From NCBI GenBank assembly GCA_014381415.1, contig JACNLQ010000039.1, positions 1 through 52,193 of the forward strand: a DNA stretch of 52,193 bases. The letters run 5' to 3'. Position 1 is the first letter of the stretch. Every line of letters begins with the position of its first letter. This document shows positions 27,830 through 37,300 of the stretch, one piece after another. The translations under genes and the position numbers were made by a program. The notes under the pieces are model-generated. The model had not been told where the DNA came from and made no database searches. It saw only the letters and a program-made list of their open reading frames with translations. The DNA is from Fidelibacterota bacterium (GTDB taxonomy: Bacteria; Fidelibacterota; Marinisomatia; SCGC-AAA003-L08; D37C17).

Positions 27830-29118
27830 AAATATATTTCTTCTTAATATTATTCACCGGAATCGGTTATTCTCAAGCTACTGGCTTATCAATATATGGA
27901 GTTGGAGAGAAAATAGACAATACTGACCCCACATCATTAGCAATGGGGAATAGTAGTTTTTTCTCGGGTAATTCCAAGCATATCTCAAATGGTTCTTCCT
28001 CATCTATATGGAGATCAGCCCTGACTCGGTTTACTATTCATTCGGGGTTAAATTATTTGAGAATGGGTAAATTTCCCGATCAGCATCAGCAGAATTTAAC
28101 ATCATTTTCTCTCTTATTTCCTGTAGGTAATAAAAAAGTGATTGGTTTGGGGTTAAAACCAACCTATCGAACAAATAAATTTATAGTAACAGATGAAGAA
28201 TTTCAATTTATTGGTGCAGATGAAAGTATTACGGGAGCTCCAATTGCTACCAAAAATTCGTATAAAATTGATGGGGGAATTTCTGAAATGTTTTTGGAGT
28301 ACTCTCGAAAGTTATCCCCTCAATTTTCTGGTGGAATTACATATTCTCTCCTTTTTGGGAATCAAATATTAAATGATGAACTTTATACGTATGATGTTTT
28401 AATTGATACATCCAACCAAGGAGGAGTGCTTATTAACGAATTTGTAGATAATGGAGATACCCTCTATGCAACAGCTGTAAATGGTGTTATGACCGATGTC
28501 AATAAATATAAAAAGTTTTCAGGCTCAAGTATATCTGCTGAAGGAAGATATTTTAATAAGAGTCATGAAATGGTTTTAAATGTATTGATTAAGGGTAAAA
28601 CAAAAGTAGAAACTACCAATCAGATAACGGTTGGGAATTCAACCTCAACAAATTCATTTGAAAATTCTGCTACTAATGTATCATCTGATTTTGGGTTTGG
28701 ATATCGCTATAAAATCTCAAATTATTCTGGAATTACGGTGGAAATACACAATAAATCACCCATTAATATTCCAGAAAATGCAGCTATTTTTAATATTATG
28801 CCTCCTGGTGAGAAATCAATTCATTTTGCCAGCTATTATCAAATTCGGAATTCCAAAATTGGTTATTGGAATAATCTGAATCTCCGGGGTGGTGCTTATC
28901 TGAAAAATTTAGATTTTACTGATGGAGTATTTAGAGATGTTGGTGCAACTGTTGGTATTGGTTTTGAATATTTGAGTAATACCCAATCCGTTGATTTTGC
29001 AATGCGTGTTGGAAAAAAGGAGAGCAGACTTTTAATTGGAGAATATGAGGATTATATTAGTTTTCATATTGGAATTACAACCGGAGAAAAATGGTTTATG
29101 AAAAGAAGGAGAAAATAA
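27826..29118 (+). CDS. Outer-membrane beta-barrel protein
   Basis: 430-residue exported protein with a short signal peptide (about 1-19, ending GYSQA). The opening GLSIYGVGEKIDNTDPTSLAMGN-type stretch and the many alternating amphipathic strands with Gly/aromatic turns resemble PorV/FadL-like barrels of FCB bacteria. It is the translationally coupled partner of the large acidic-repeat lipoprotein upstream (ATGA overlap). The TPR lipoprotein gene follows one base after its stop. A lipoprotein/barrel/TPR trio suggests one envelope assembly; this is inference. Substrate or cargo unknown. Confidence 0.75.
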   Translation: MKIYFFLILFTGIGYSQATGLSIYGVGEKIDNTDPTSLAMGNSSFFSGNSKHISNGSSSSIWRSALTRFTIHSGLNYLRMGKFPDQHQQNLTSFSLLFPVGNKKVIGLGLKPTYRTNKFIVTDEEFQFIGADESITGAPIATKNSYKIDGGISEMFLEYSRKLSPQFSGGITYSLLFGNQILNDELYTYDVLIDTSNQGGVLINEFVDNGDTLYATAVNGVMTDVNKYKKFSGSSISAEGRYFNKSHEMVLNVLIKGKTKVETTNQITVGNSTSTNSFENSATNVSSDFGFGYRYKISNYSGITVEIHNKSPINIPENAAIFNIMPPGEKSIHFASYYQIRNSKIGYWNNLNLRGGAYLKNLDFTDGVFRDVGATVGIGFEYLSNTQSVDFAMRVGKKESRLLIGEYEDYISFHIGITTGEKWFMKRRRK

Positions 29119-29119
29119 A

Positions 29120-30340
29120 TTGAAAAAGAAATTAATTTTAATGAGTATTTTTGTGATATTTGGTTGTGTTCCACCAGCTACGGAATCGCCATCTGCTGAA
29201 ACTGATGTCTATGCAAACTTAGAAGACTGCGAACCTTGCCCTCTTCTACTGAATTTCGCATCTTCCAATTATCAAAATCGGGATTGGCGAGGAGCAATCA
29301 ATAATTACGATCAATTACTTAAATGTAATTGTGGAAAAGTTGACCCTGAAAATACATTTAAGTATATGGCTTATTCCTATCAGCAATTGGGATTGTATGA
29401 CAGTGCTGCATATATTTTTAAACAGGGATTGAAGTATACTCCTGATGATATTGATTTATTAAAGATGGCAGGAGAAAATTCCGGGCGTTTGGAAAACTAT
29501 GATGATCAAATTTATTACTATGATAAAATTCTCAGCTTTGAAGAAAATAATCTTGAAATACTGGAGATGCTTAGCGATGTTTACCGGGATAGGGAAATGT
29601 ATGAAGAACAGGTAGATATCTTGAACATCTGGCTTAAAAATGAACCTACAAGTAAGAATGCGAATGCAGAAAAAAAAGCAGCTTTTGCAGCATTGGGAAA
29701 GGATGAATCGGATGTTGACAGAGAGCGTTGGGAATCTGAAACATCAAATATCCAATATGGGTTAGACTATATTCGATCTCTTCAGGAAGCAGGCAATATT
29801 GAAAAGATTGTTGAAGTTTGCAAGGAATTATTGGTATATGAAAAATACAATACTACTGTTCTCCGAAATTTAGGAGATGCCTATTTGAATCTTTATAAGG
29901 AAGAGGAAGCTCTGGATAGTTATAATACTTTGGCAAAGGTTGACCCCACAAATTATGATGTTGCAATTGATATTTCAAAAATTCTCACCAATAAAGAAAA
30001 ATATCCGGAAGCATTGGATTGGGCTGAAAAAGCCGTAAGTATGAGTGGGCAAAAGGGGAGCTCAATTTATCAACGGGCTGAAGTATATTTTGCAGTAGCA
30101 GAATCGTGTAGTGGTGACCCCATCACTTTTTGGGATAAAGTAGTATATGAAGTTTCATGGGAAGATTATAAGTCAGCATCAAATAAGGGCTATAGTCAGG
30201 CAAAATCAAGGCGTGATTTTGTGGGTGAAAATTTTATAACAACACCTGCAGATTGGTTTATGCGTCCCGATGGTGAAAAAGAAGTTACCCCACAAGGAGA
30301 TTGTTATTCCTGGATTAATAAATCAGTAAAACGGAAATAA
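29120..30340 (+). CDS. TPR-repeat lipoprotein
   Basis: 406-residue lipoprotein: signal MKKKLILMSIFVIFG with Cys16 as lipid site. Mature residues about 45-320 are TPR-like helical pairs (FKYMAYSYQQLGLYDSAAYIFKQG, LRNLGDAYLNLYKEEEALDSY). It probably works as a scaffold in the envelope. The start is TTG at 29120, preceded by GAAGGAGA, one base after the barrel gene's stop. Its TAA overlaps the rpiB start (TAATG). Confidence 0.82.
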   Translation: MKKKLILMSIFVIFGCVPPATESPSAETDVYANLEDCEPCPLLLNFASSNYQNRDWRGAINNYDQLLKCNCGKVDPENTFKYMAYSYQQLGLYDSAAYIFKQGLKYTPDDIDLLKMAGENSGRLENYDDQIYYYDKILSFEENNLEILEMLSDVYRDREMYEEQVDILNIWLKNEPTSKNANAEKKAAFAALGKDESDVDRERWESETSNIQYGLDYIRSLQEAGNIEKIVEVCKELLVYEKYNTTVLRNLGDAYLNLYKEEEALDSYNTLAKVDPTNYDVAIDISKILTNKEKYPEALDWAEKAVSMSGQKGSSIYQRAEVYFAVAESCSGDPITFWDKVVYEVSWEDYKSASNKGYSQAKSRRDFVGENFITTPADWFMRPDGEKEVTPQGDCYSWINKSVKRK

Positions 30341-30777
30341 TGAAAATATATCTCGCAACTGATCATGCAGGGTTTGAGCTTAAAGAATTTATTAAAACCC
30401 ATTTAAGTACACTCAGTTATGAAGTTGAAGATTGTGGTGCATTAGAAATGGATCCATTAGATGATTACCCGGATTTTATAATTCCTGCAGCACAAAAAGT
30501 AGCCTCAGACTCAAATTCAAAGGGAATCATTATGGGAGGATCGGGGCAGGGGGAAGCCATCGCTGCTAATCGAATAAAGGGGGTGAGAGCAGTTGTTTAT
30601 TATGATGGACCCATGGAAATAGTAAAATTATCACGCACCCATAACAATGCAAATATTCTCTCTTTTGGGTCACGCTTTATCACCCATGAGAAAGCAGCAG
30701 AAGCAGTTGATTTATGGCTCAGTGAACCTTTTGAAGGGGGAAGACACCAGAAAAGAATTGAAAAACTGGATAATTAA
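30340..30777 (+). CDS. rpiB: Ribose-5-phosphate isomerase B
   Basis: 145-residue RpiB, which interconverts ribose-5-phosphate and ribulose-5-phosphate in the pentose phosphate pathway. Motifs: ATDHAGFELK (6-15), MGGSGQGEAIAANRIKG (65-81) and SRTHNNANILSFG. Where E. coli RpiB has its catalytic Cys this protein has Ser68; a Glu four residues on (Glu72) matches the Glu used as base by the Mycobacterium-type enzymes, so activity is likely. It directly precedes glyA with no gap, linking ribose-phosphate supply to one-carbon metabolism. Confidence 0.94.
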   Translation: MKIYLATDHAGFELKEFIKTHLSTLSYEVEDCGALEMDPLDDYPDFIIPAAQKVASDSNSKGIIMGGSGQGEAIAANRIKGVRAVVYYDGPMEIVKLSRTHNNANILSFGSRFITHEKAAEAVDLWLSEPFEGGRHQKRIEKLDN

Positions 30778-32097
30778 ATGGAAAAATTAAATATAACTGA
30801 TCCTGAAGTTTTTAACAGTATCAAACAAGAACATCACAGACAACAAAATACATTAGAATTGATTGCTTCTGAAAATTTTACCAGTCCAAACGTAATGGAA
30901 GCTGTTGGTTCAGTATTAACCAATAAATATGCGGAAGGATACCCCGGGAAAAGATATTACGGTGGTTGTGAAGCTGTTGATCTGGCGGAAAATTTAGCAC
31001 GGGACAGAGCCAGGGAATTATTTCAGGCTGAATATGCAAATGTTCAACCCCATTCCGGATCTCAAGCAAATATGGGCGTTTATTTAACTTTTCTGCAACC
31101 CGGTGATACCGTTATGGGACTCAATCTATCTCATGGTGGACATTTAACCCATGGGAGCCCTGTTAATTTTTCAGGTAAATTATATCAATTTATTTCTTAT
31201 GGTGTGGATAAATCTACGGGGCGAGTAGATTTTGATGAAGTTTCAGCATTAGCAAAGAAGCACAAACCAAAACTTATAGTGTGCGGAGGAAGTGCCTACC
31301 CACGGTTTATCGAATTTGAAATGTTCCGCCAGGTTGCAGATGACATTAGCGCTTTTCTTATGGCAGATATTGCTCATCCATCAGGGCTGGTGGCAACTGG
31401 GATTCACCCAACACCCTGGCCCCATTGCCATGTGGTGACATCCACAACCCATAAAACCCTTCGTGGACCTCGAGGTGGGCTGATTCTTGTTGGAAAAGAT
31501 TTTGAAAATACATGGGGAGCGGTTGCACCTAAATCAGGTAGGGTAAAGATGGTCTCAGAGCTAATTGATTCAGCTGTGATGCCCGGCATCCAGGGAGGAC
31601 CGCTTATGCATGTAATAGCTGGGAAAGCAGTTGCTTTTGGAGAAGCATTAAAACCATATTATCTACAGTATTGTGAGCAGATTGTAAAAAATGCACAAAT
31701 TTTAGCTGAAACCCTGTTAAATTTAGGCTACGATATTGTTTCAGGTGGTACAGATACGCATTTGGTTTTAATTGATCTGACGAAAAATGGAATTTCCGGC
31801 AAGAAAGCTGAAATTACTTTGGAAGAAGCAGGAATTACAACCAATAAGAATATGGTACCTTTTGATGAACGATCTCCAATGGTTACTAGTGGTATTCGAA
31901 TTGGTACACCAGCTGTAACCACCAGAGGATTTCGTGAAGATGAAATGGTGCAAATTGCCAATTTAATTGATAATGTTATTCAAAATATTCAAGATGAAAC
32001 AATTATTGAGAATACACGGAATACGGTATCAGAATTATGCACTCAATTTCCAATTTATGAGGATTATGAAGTAGATGAAATGCCCCAGTTGTCATAA
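30778..32097 (+). CDS. glyA: Serine hydroxymethyltransferase
   Basis: 439-residue PLP enzyme that converts serine and tetrahydrofolate to glycine and methylene-THF. The PLP lysine is Lys226 in [12 protein letters not shown]. Other family motifs are [10 protein letters not shown] (27-36), [15 protein letters not shown] (49-63), QPHSGSQAN and [11 protein letters not shown]. It starts directly after the rpiB stop and overlaps nrdR by 23 bp, an arrangement common in bacteria. Supplies one-carbon units to PurN and PurH encoded upstream. Confidence 0.97.
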   Translation: MEKLNITDPEVFNSIKQEHHRQQNTLELIASENFTSPNVMEAVGSVLTNKYAEGYPGKRYYGGCEAVDLAENLARDRARELFQAEYANVQPHSGSQANMGVYLTFLQPGDTVMGLNLSHGGHLTHGSPVNFSGKLYQFISYGVDKSTGRVDFDEVSALAKKHKPKLIVCGGSAYPRFIEFEMFRQVADDISAFLMADIAHPSGLVATGIHPTPWPHCHVVTSTTHKTLRGPRGGLILVGKDFENTWGAVAPKSGRVKMVSELIDSAVMPGIQGGPLMHVIAGKAVAFGEALKPYYLQYCEQIVKNAQILAETLLNLGYDIVSGGTDTHLVLIDLTKNGISGKKAEITLEEAGITTNKNMVPFDERSPMVTSGIRIGTPAVTTRGFREDEMVQIANLIDNVIQNIQDETIIENTRNTVSELCTQFPIYEDYEVDEMPQLS

Positions 32098-32524
32098 AGA
32101 AGATTCAAAAGTTGTTGATTCACGTTCAATTCAGGGAGGAGAAAGTATCCGCCGAAGACGGGAATGTAATGAATGTAATTTTCGATACACCACTTACGAA
32201 TATGTTCTGGAAAACCCAGTTAAGGTTATTAAAAAATCTGGTGAGCGTGAAGAATTTGATCGGGCAAAACTTGAAAAGAGTTTCAGTATTGCCTGTGAAA
32301 AACGCCCTATACCTGAAGAAAAAATCCACCAGGCAATTAATAGAATTGAAGAAAAAATCAGCAATATTTCAAATATTGAAATTGAAGCATATCAAATTGG
32401 TGGTCTGGTTATGGATGAATTAAAAGAAATTGACAAAGTTGCATTCATTCGGTTTGCTTCGGTCTATCGTGAATTCAAAGATATTGGTGAGTTTCAGGCT
32501 CAAATTGAAGATTTAAAAGATTAG
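32075..32524 (+). CDS. nrdR: Transcriptional repressor NrdR
   Basis: 149-residue nucleotide-sensing repressor of ribonucleotide reductase genes. The zinc ribbon ligands are Cys3, Cys6, Cys31 and Cys34 (MKCPSC and [13 protein letters not shown]), followed by the ATP-cone domain (about 49-139: [19 protein letters not shown]). The start lies inside the end of glyA. No ribonucleotide reductase gene is in this window, so its targets must lie elsewhere. Confidence 0.96.
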   Translation: MKCPSCHKEDSKVVDSRSIQGGESIRRRRECNECNFRYTTYEYVLENPVKVIKKSGEREEFDRAKLEKSFSIACEKRPIPEEKIHQAINRIEEKISNISNIEIEAYQIGGLVMDELKEIDKVAFIRFASVYREFKDIGEFQAQIEDLKD

Positions 32525-32544
32525 TCATTTCTTTTTGATCCAAG

Positions 32545-33339
32545 TTGAGTAGAAATATTTCTACCATGTTTCGATTTTTATTTTACCCTTTTAATTTCCT
32601 CATAGATTCCCTTGAAGGTGTTGGTCGATACGTGGAATTAATGGCAAGTATGTTTAGATCGTTGTTTTCCTGGCATAAATATTTGAGCCTTATAGTAGAT
32701 CAAATGTTCCATATTGGGGTACTTTCAATTCCTATTGTAATTCTTACTAGTTTATTTTCAGGTATGGTCACCTCAGTTCAGGCAGCTTACCAGTTTGAAT
32801 CAGGCTTTGTACCCAACTGGTTTGTAGGTAGTATTGTTGGTGAATCCATATTAATGGAATTGGCTCCAATGATGACTGGGTTAGTTATGACAGGAAGAAT
32901 CGGTGCTACCATTGCAGCTGAAATTGGTACAATGCGTGTATCAGAACAGATAGATGCACTTGAATCTTTATCTTTTGACCCAGTTTCCTTTTTAATCCTT
33001 CCAAGGGTTTTAGCTGCTGCAATTATGTTCCCAATGTTAATAGTAATTGCAGATTGTTTTGGTATTATTGGGGGATTATTTGCTGCTGTTAATGCAATGG
33101 ATGTAAGCCATTTAGAATTTATTCGGGGTCTTAGAAATTGGTTTCGCCCTTGGGATGCTTGGTTTGGATTGATAAAAGGCTTATTTTTTGGTGTCGCTAT
33201 AACTTCTATAGCTTGTTATCAAGGATTTTACACTACGGGCGGAGCAACCGGTGTGGGTAGATCCACTACAGCTACCGTTGTAATTTCTTGCGTTGCCATA
33301 GTCTTTTTGGATTATATTTTAGCGGCTATTTTATTATGA
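32545..33339 (+). CDS. mlaE: MlaE-type ABC permease for phospholipid transport
   Basis: 264-residue polytopic inner-membrane permease of the MlaE family, part of an Mla-like system moving phospholipids between inner and outer membrane. Conserved blocks: VGVLSIPIV-like GVLSIPIVILT, the LAPMMTGLVMTGRIGATIAAEIGTM region (about 112-134) and DALESLSFDPVSFLILPR. The start is uncertain: TTG at 32545 or ATG at 32566; neither has a good SD, and a 16-bp palindrome (32549-32564) lies between them. It overlaps the ATPase gene by 4 bp. Confidence 0.93.
   Translation: MSRNISTMFRFLFYPFNFLIDSLEGVGRYVELMASMFRSLFSWHKYLSLIVDQMFHIGVLSIPIVILTSLFSGMVTSVQAAYQFESGFVPNWFVGSIVGESILMELAPMMTGLVMTGRIGATIAAEIGTMRVSEQIDALESLSFDPVSFLILPRVLAAAIMFPMLIVIADCFGIIGGLFAAVNAMDVSHLEFIRGLRNWFRPWDAWFGLIKGLFFGVAITSIACYQGFYTTGGATGVGRSTTATVVISCVAIVFLDYILAAILL
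32549..32564. repeat. Perfect 16-bp palindrome at the mlaE start
   Basis: GTAGAAATATTTCTAC reads the same on both strands. It lies in the junction after nrdR, between two candidate mlaE start codons. It could be an operator or simply coding sequence if TTG at 32545 is the start. It does not resemble the known NrdR box. Confidence 0.35.
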
Positions 33340-34082
33340 TTGAGGTGAAAAATTTATTTAAATCGTATGGCGATAAAGGAGTTTTATCTGATATAAATTT
33401 CTCTGTAGTACAGGGTCAATCAGTTGCGATTGTAGGTAAATCTGGTGCTGGAAAATCTGTTTTACTCAAATGTCTCATTGGTCTAGTTAAACCAGATGAA
33501 GGTACAGTTTATGTGGATAATAAATTAATAAATACCATGAGTTTTCGACAGCTTCAGGAAATACGATCTAACATTGGGATGGTTTTTCAATTTGGAGCAC
33601 TGTTTGATTCCATGACTGTGGGAGAAAATATTAGTTTGGCATTGCACAAACTTACCAAACTTTCTGATGATGAAATTCAGGAGCGGGTATTTAATTCCCT
33701 GGAAGAAGTTGATATGGCAGGCACTGAAAATATAATGCCCTCTGAATTATCCGGCGGAATGAAAAAAAGGGTTGGGATTGCTCGGGCAATTGCAATCAAG
33801 CCCACATATCTTTTTTACGATGAACCTACCACAGGTTTAGATCCAATAATGACGGATGGCATCAATCGGTTAATCACAAAATTCCAAAGTACTGGTGAGG
33901 TGACATCGGTGATAATTACCCATGAAATGCGGACAGTTTATGATGTTGCAGATCGTGTTCTACTTTTGCATGATGGGAAAATTAGGTTTGATGGAAGTCC
34001 TGATGAAATTAAAAATGTAGATGATATGGTTGTTCAACAATTTATTACTGGCAACAGTACTTTGGTAAAAAAAGGAGATTAG
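33336..34082 (+). CDS. mlaF: MlaF-type ABC ATPase
   Basis: About 248-residue ATP-binding subunit of the Mla-like lipid transporter. Walker A GKSGAGKS is at 34-41, the signature LSGGMKKRVGIARA and Walker B YLFYDEPTTGLDP follow, then the switch His in VIITHEM. I choose the ATG at 33336 because it overlaps the mlaE stop (ATGA) and begins directly with the ABC fold (MIEVKNLFKSYG); an ATG at 33288 would add 16 residues encoded inside mlaE. An SD-like AAAAGGAG at its end serves the next gene, mlaD. Confidence 0.95.
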   Translation: MIEVKNLFKSYGDKGVLSDINFSVVQGQSVAIVGKSGAGKSVLLKCLIGLVKPDEGTVYVDNKLINTMSFRQLQEIRSNIGMVFQFGALFDSMTVGENISLALHKLTKLSDDEIQERVFNSLEEVDMAGTENIMPSELSGGMKKRVGIARAIAIKPTYLFYDEPTTGLDPIMTDGINRLITKFQSTGEVTSVIITHEMRTVYDVADRVLLLHDGKIRFDGSPDEIKNVDDMVVQQFITGNSTLVKKGD

Positions 34083-34084
34083 AT

Positions 34085-35047
34085 ATGAAAAATTCACGAT
34101 TATTTTGGATAGGTACAATTTTTGTTTTAAGCAGCATAGCTTTTGTCAGCGGACTACTCTATCTTCAAGAAATTTCTATTCGGAAATCAAACTATTCTTT
34201 TACCGTTTTATTTGAAAATATTCAAGGACTAAATGTTGGTGACCAGGTGGATATGTTGGGTAAAAAAATTGGAAAAGTTTCCCAATCTCGCATTATGGGT
34301 CAGAAAATTTCGGTGGAATTATCCATTGATAATTCTTTTGCATTTAGTATTCCTATTGATTCAAAAATTGAAGTAAGGAGTGAAGGATTAATTGGTTCAA
34401 AGTTTATTTCTATAACTCCGGGATTAAATACAAAAGAATTTATTCTTCCAGGGGAAACTGTGGAAGGTCTTAGAGAATTTGACTTTGCAGAAATAACTCC
34501 AGGTATTGTACCCTTAACACAGGACCTTTCTGCATTTGCAAGACGTCTTAAAGCAACATTGGGCGAAGAAGAAAAAGACAATATTAGACTTACTATCCAA
34601 AATATTGAATCTTTAACTGCTGGGTTAGATACATTTGTATATAATTACCGAAATATTGTGTCTGATAAGGATAAAAAGAATTTTCAGGATTTTATGAAAA
34701 ATTTGAATGGAACTGTTAAAGACTTAAAATATGGTGTGAATAAAGAAATCAACAAGATAGATGAAATGCTAGATGATTTTAAAAAGGTAACAGATAAATC
34801 TGATGAGCTAAGCGCCACCATTACAGAATTGAAAAAAAGCAGTGAATCTTTTGCAAAATCTACAGAAAAATTTAACAAAATATTAGAAAAAATTGATAGT
34901 GGTGAAGGAACCATGGGAAAATTAGTAAGTGATACAGCTCTTTATGAAAATATGAATAGTTTAGTGGATGAAATGAGGGTGTTGGTTGAGGATATTAAGG
35001 AAAATCCAGCCAAGTATATGAAGGCATATCGCAAGAGCAAAAAATAA
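34085..35047 (+). CDS. mlaD: MlaD/MCE-domain lipid-binding protein
   Basis: 320-residue MCE protein: one N-terminal membrane anchor (about 5-24), an MCE domain at about 36-115 (FENIQGLNVGDQVDMLGKKIGKV; SEGLIGSKFISITPG), then a long helical, coiled-coil-rich C-terminal part (about 150-300, with LDDFKKVTDKSDELSATIT). MCE rings form the periplasmic lipid tunnel of Mla systems. The C-terminal extension is longer than in E. coli MlaD. AAAAGGAG precedes the ATG by 7 bases. No mlaC or mlaB is next to it. Confidence 0.92.
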   Translation: MKNSRLFWIGTIFVLSSIAFVSGLLYLQEISIRKSNYSFTVLFENIQGLNVGDQVDMLGKKIGKVSQSRIMGQKISVELSIDNSFAFSIPIDSKIEVRSEGLIGSKFISITPGLNTKEFILPGETVEGLREFDFAEITPGIVPLTQDLSAFARRLKATLGEEEKDNIRLTIQNIESLTAGLDTFVYNYRNIVSDKDKKNFQDFMKNLNGTVKDLKYGVNKEINKIDEMLDDFKKVTDKSDELSATITELKKSSESFAKSTEKFNKILEKIDSGEGTMGKLVSDTALYENMNSLVDEMRVLVEDIKENPAKYMKAYRKSKK

Positions 35048-35323
35048 GTAGCTTCATAGTTTACTGGAACTTAATTGAATTTAACTCATTTTATATATTG
35101 TCGATATTGTTTTCCATTGTGGAAAACTGGTAAATTAACAGGCTTAGTAAAAAGGAAAAATACATATAGACTTTTGTTAATAGGATCTGCATGGATCTCA
35201 CATTGAGGGAATGAATTAGGAAATAACACCTTTTCAAATATGCAATTCTATGAAAAAGTCGGAATTTAAACCGGGTATATTCATAGCTACTCGGTTTTTT
35301 TATTTAGATACTAATTTAGGAAA
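35048..35323 (+). other. Intergenic leader region with hairpin and terminator
   Basis: About 276 bases between mlaD and the PorV-like gene without a coding look. It contains an 8-bp hairpin (GTTTTCCA 35109-35116, TGGAAAAC 35120-35127, 3-base loop, no T-run) and an intrinsic terminator close to the next start codon. A promoter for the PorV-like gene should be here; none stands out. Confidence 0.5.
35268..35301 (+). terminator. Intrinsic terminator just before the PorV-like gene
   Basis: AAACCGGGTA (35268-35277) pairs with TACTCGGTTT (35288-35297) through one G-T wobble, followed by a T-run to 35301. It could end the long mla transcript. It lies only 22 bases before the next ATG and about 220 bases after mlaD, so it may instead be a conditional terminator in the leader of the PorV-like gene. 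Confidence 0.7.
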
Positions 35324-37183
35324 ATGAATATGAAATTAAAATATATATTGTTGTTGTTCTGTGCCATTGCACAGTTGTGGGCAGTAGGTGAAGCAGGAGC
35401 TATTTTCTTGCTTATTGCTCCAGGTGCTGGTCCTCAAGGGTCAGGAGAAGCTCAGGTTGCTAAAGCAGATGATGCCTATGCCAGTTATTATAATCCTGCG
35501 GGATTAGGCTTCTTGAAGGGTACTGAGGTCGCCGGAATGCATGTGAATTGGCTCCCCAATCTTGCCTCAGACTTATATTATGAATTTATAACTTATAGGC
35601 ATCATATTGAGGGATTGGGATCTCTTGGTGGACATATAATTTACCTAAACTTAGGCGAACAAATTGGTATGGATGAATTTGGTAATCCAACAGATAACTG
35701 GAAAAGTTATATGGGTGCGATAGCTGGCAGTTTTGGAACTCATCTTTCTGAGTCATCTGCCATAGGTTTCAATTTTAAGGTTTTTCATCAAAAACTTTCG
35801 GACCAGGTGGTAGCAGGAGAAGAAGGCAAAGGGTATTCCACGGACTTTGGATTTGATATTGGCTATCTGAAGAAATTCAAGCAAAGTAATTCCGCCTTAA
35901 AATCAAAGAAAAAGAAGAAACTCAACGGATTATTTGATCAATTAACAGATATTTATGACAGGCAAATTAAATTGAATGATGAAATTTCTGCAATATTTGA
36001 AACTGAAAATAATGGCTACGAAGAAATAGAAGAACAACGTTATTTACGTGAGGATTTAGAAGGTCTAAGATCAAAATTATTCAAATATGATTCTATGGAA
36101 AACTTCTCTGAATTCGATGTACGGTTAGTCTCTATTGTTGAAGATATGAATCAATTAATAAATTCTTTTGATGAGCTCCAAGGTGAGGAAATAATACCTG
36201 CAACCGTTGAAAATTTTGAAGATTCCACAAATATCATATTAGATAATCTGCTCTTTGAACTACTTGACGTTGAGTCCATTCGGGAAAATTTTATTACTGA
36301 GGCTGAATCGGAAGATATACAGGATTTGGATGATAAATTTAATTTTGGATTTTCAATTTCTAATATAGGACCTAAAATTGATTTTGTGGATGTTGACCAA
36401 GCAGATCCATCGCCAACAAATATGCGCCTGGGAATTTTTGCACAATTGTATAATGATGGTTTTAATAAAGTCAATTTTTTATTTGATGCGAATAAATTAC
36501 TGGTCACCCGTTACCAAATGATGGATTGGGATGGTGATGGAATTGTTGGGGGATATGATGAATCAGGTATTGCTGTGAGCAATAGTGGATTTATATCCGG
36601 TGATTATAATTCGAAAGGTAGAAAAGAATATGATGACTTAGGGTCTTTTGATGACCCCTGGTACTTAGCCATTGTAACTGCTTGGCTGGATGATTGGCTT
36701 TTAGGTGGAGATATTGACCATTCAAGCGACCAAAAAATTGGAGGATACACCTGTACAGGTGAAATAAAGGATAGTTCACTAGGTGAATATGGATGTGAAA
36801 ATGGAGTTTGGAACCCAACTGACGATTTAGCTTTTTCAGATTCTGATTATGGAATTTATGGTAAACCAATAGATGGGGTTGAAAATGATGATGGTACTAT
36901 AGAAGGTGGTAACGCTCAAATTGAAAAAGGAAGTGGTGATAATAGATCTATTACCAAGGAATTAGAAGAAATGGTCTATAATGTGGGAATGGAATATTGG
37001 TACACTGATGCCTTTGCCCTTAGGGCAGGTTATATTTATGATTTTGAAGGGAAGATTTTTAATCCAACCTTTGGTGCTGGGATTAGGCTTTTACAATATG
37101 GTTTTGACTTTGGATATACCGCAGGTGAACAAGGGCATCCCCGGGCAAATACTATGTTTTTTTCAGTGAATATAAAGCTTTAA
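35324..37183 (+). CDS. PorV/PorQ-like outer-membrane protein with coiled-coil insertion
   Basis: 619-residue exported protein: signal peptide 1-20 (ending LWA), then a PorV/PorQ-type barrel start (LLIAPGAGPQGSGEAQVAKADDAYASYYNPAGLGFLKG, positions 29-65). PorV shuttles type IX cargo at the outer membrane in Bacteroidetes. Where the barrel should continue into its NLGPK-type strand there is a Lys/Glu-rich helical insertion of about 155 residues (184-338, starting KKFKQSNSALKSKKKKKL); the barrel resumes with FGFSISNIGPKIDF. A further acidic, calcium-loop-like DWDGDGIVGGYDE is at 401-413, and a two-Cys loop follows. The C-terminal strand ends in FSVNIKL. The start could be 35324 or 35330. Type IX cargo candidates lie next door and at 976-5650. 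Confidence 0.78.
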   Translation: MNMKLKYILLLFCAIAQLWAVGEAGAIFLLIAPGAGPQGSGEAQVAKADDAYASYYNPAGLGFLKGTEVAGMHVNWLPNLASDLYYEFITYRHHIEGLGSLGGHIIYLNLGEQIGMDEFGNPTDNWKSYMGAIAGSFGTHLSESSAIGFNFKVFHQKLSDQVVAGEEGKGYSTDFGFDIGYLKKFKQSNSALKSKKKKKLNGLFDQLTDIYDRQIKLNDEISAIFETENNGYEEIEEQRYLREDLEGLRSKLFKYDSMENFSEFDVRLVSIVEDMNQLINSFDELQGEEIIPATVENFEDSTNIILDNLLFELLDVESIRENFITEAESEDIQDLDDKFNFGFSISNIGPKIDFVDVDQADPSPTNMRLGIFAQLYNDGFNKVNFLFDANKLLVTRYQMMDWDGDGIVGGYDESGIAVSNSGFISGDYNSKGRKEYDDLGSFDDPWYLAIVTAWLDDWLLGGDIDHSSDQKIGGYTCTGEIKDSSLGEYGCENGVWNPTDDLAFSDSDYGIYGKPIDGVENDDGTIEGGNAQIEKGSGDNRSITKELEEMVYNVGMEYWYTDAFALRAGYIYDFEGKIFNPTFGAGIRLLQYGFDFGYTAGEQGHPRANTMFFSVNIKL

Positions 37184-37300
37184 TGGGTTCTCAATTGGCT
37201 GTGCAGAATAAAATTATAAAACTGAAATACGCTGGGAATTAACTGGTAGTGTTTTTATTTGATAATTGTTTTGAAATAAATCATCAACAAGCTGGAAAGC

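Noticed and set aside
32549-32564. NrdR box
   Set aside because: The palindrome follows nrdR but its sequence does not fit the known NrdR box pattern, and no nrd gene is downstream.
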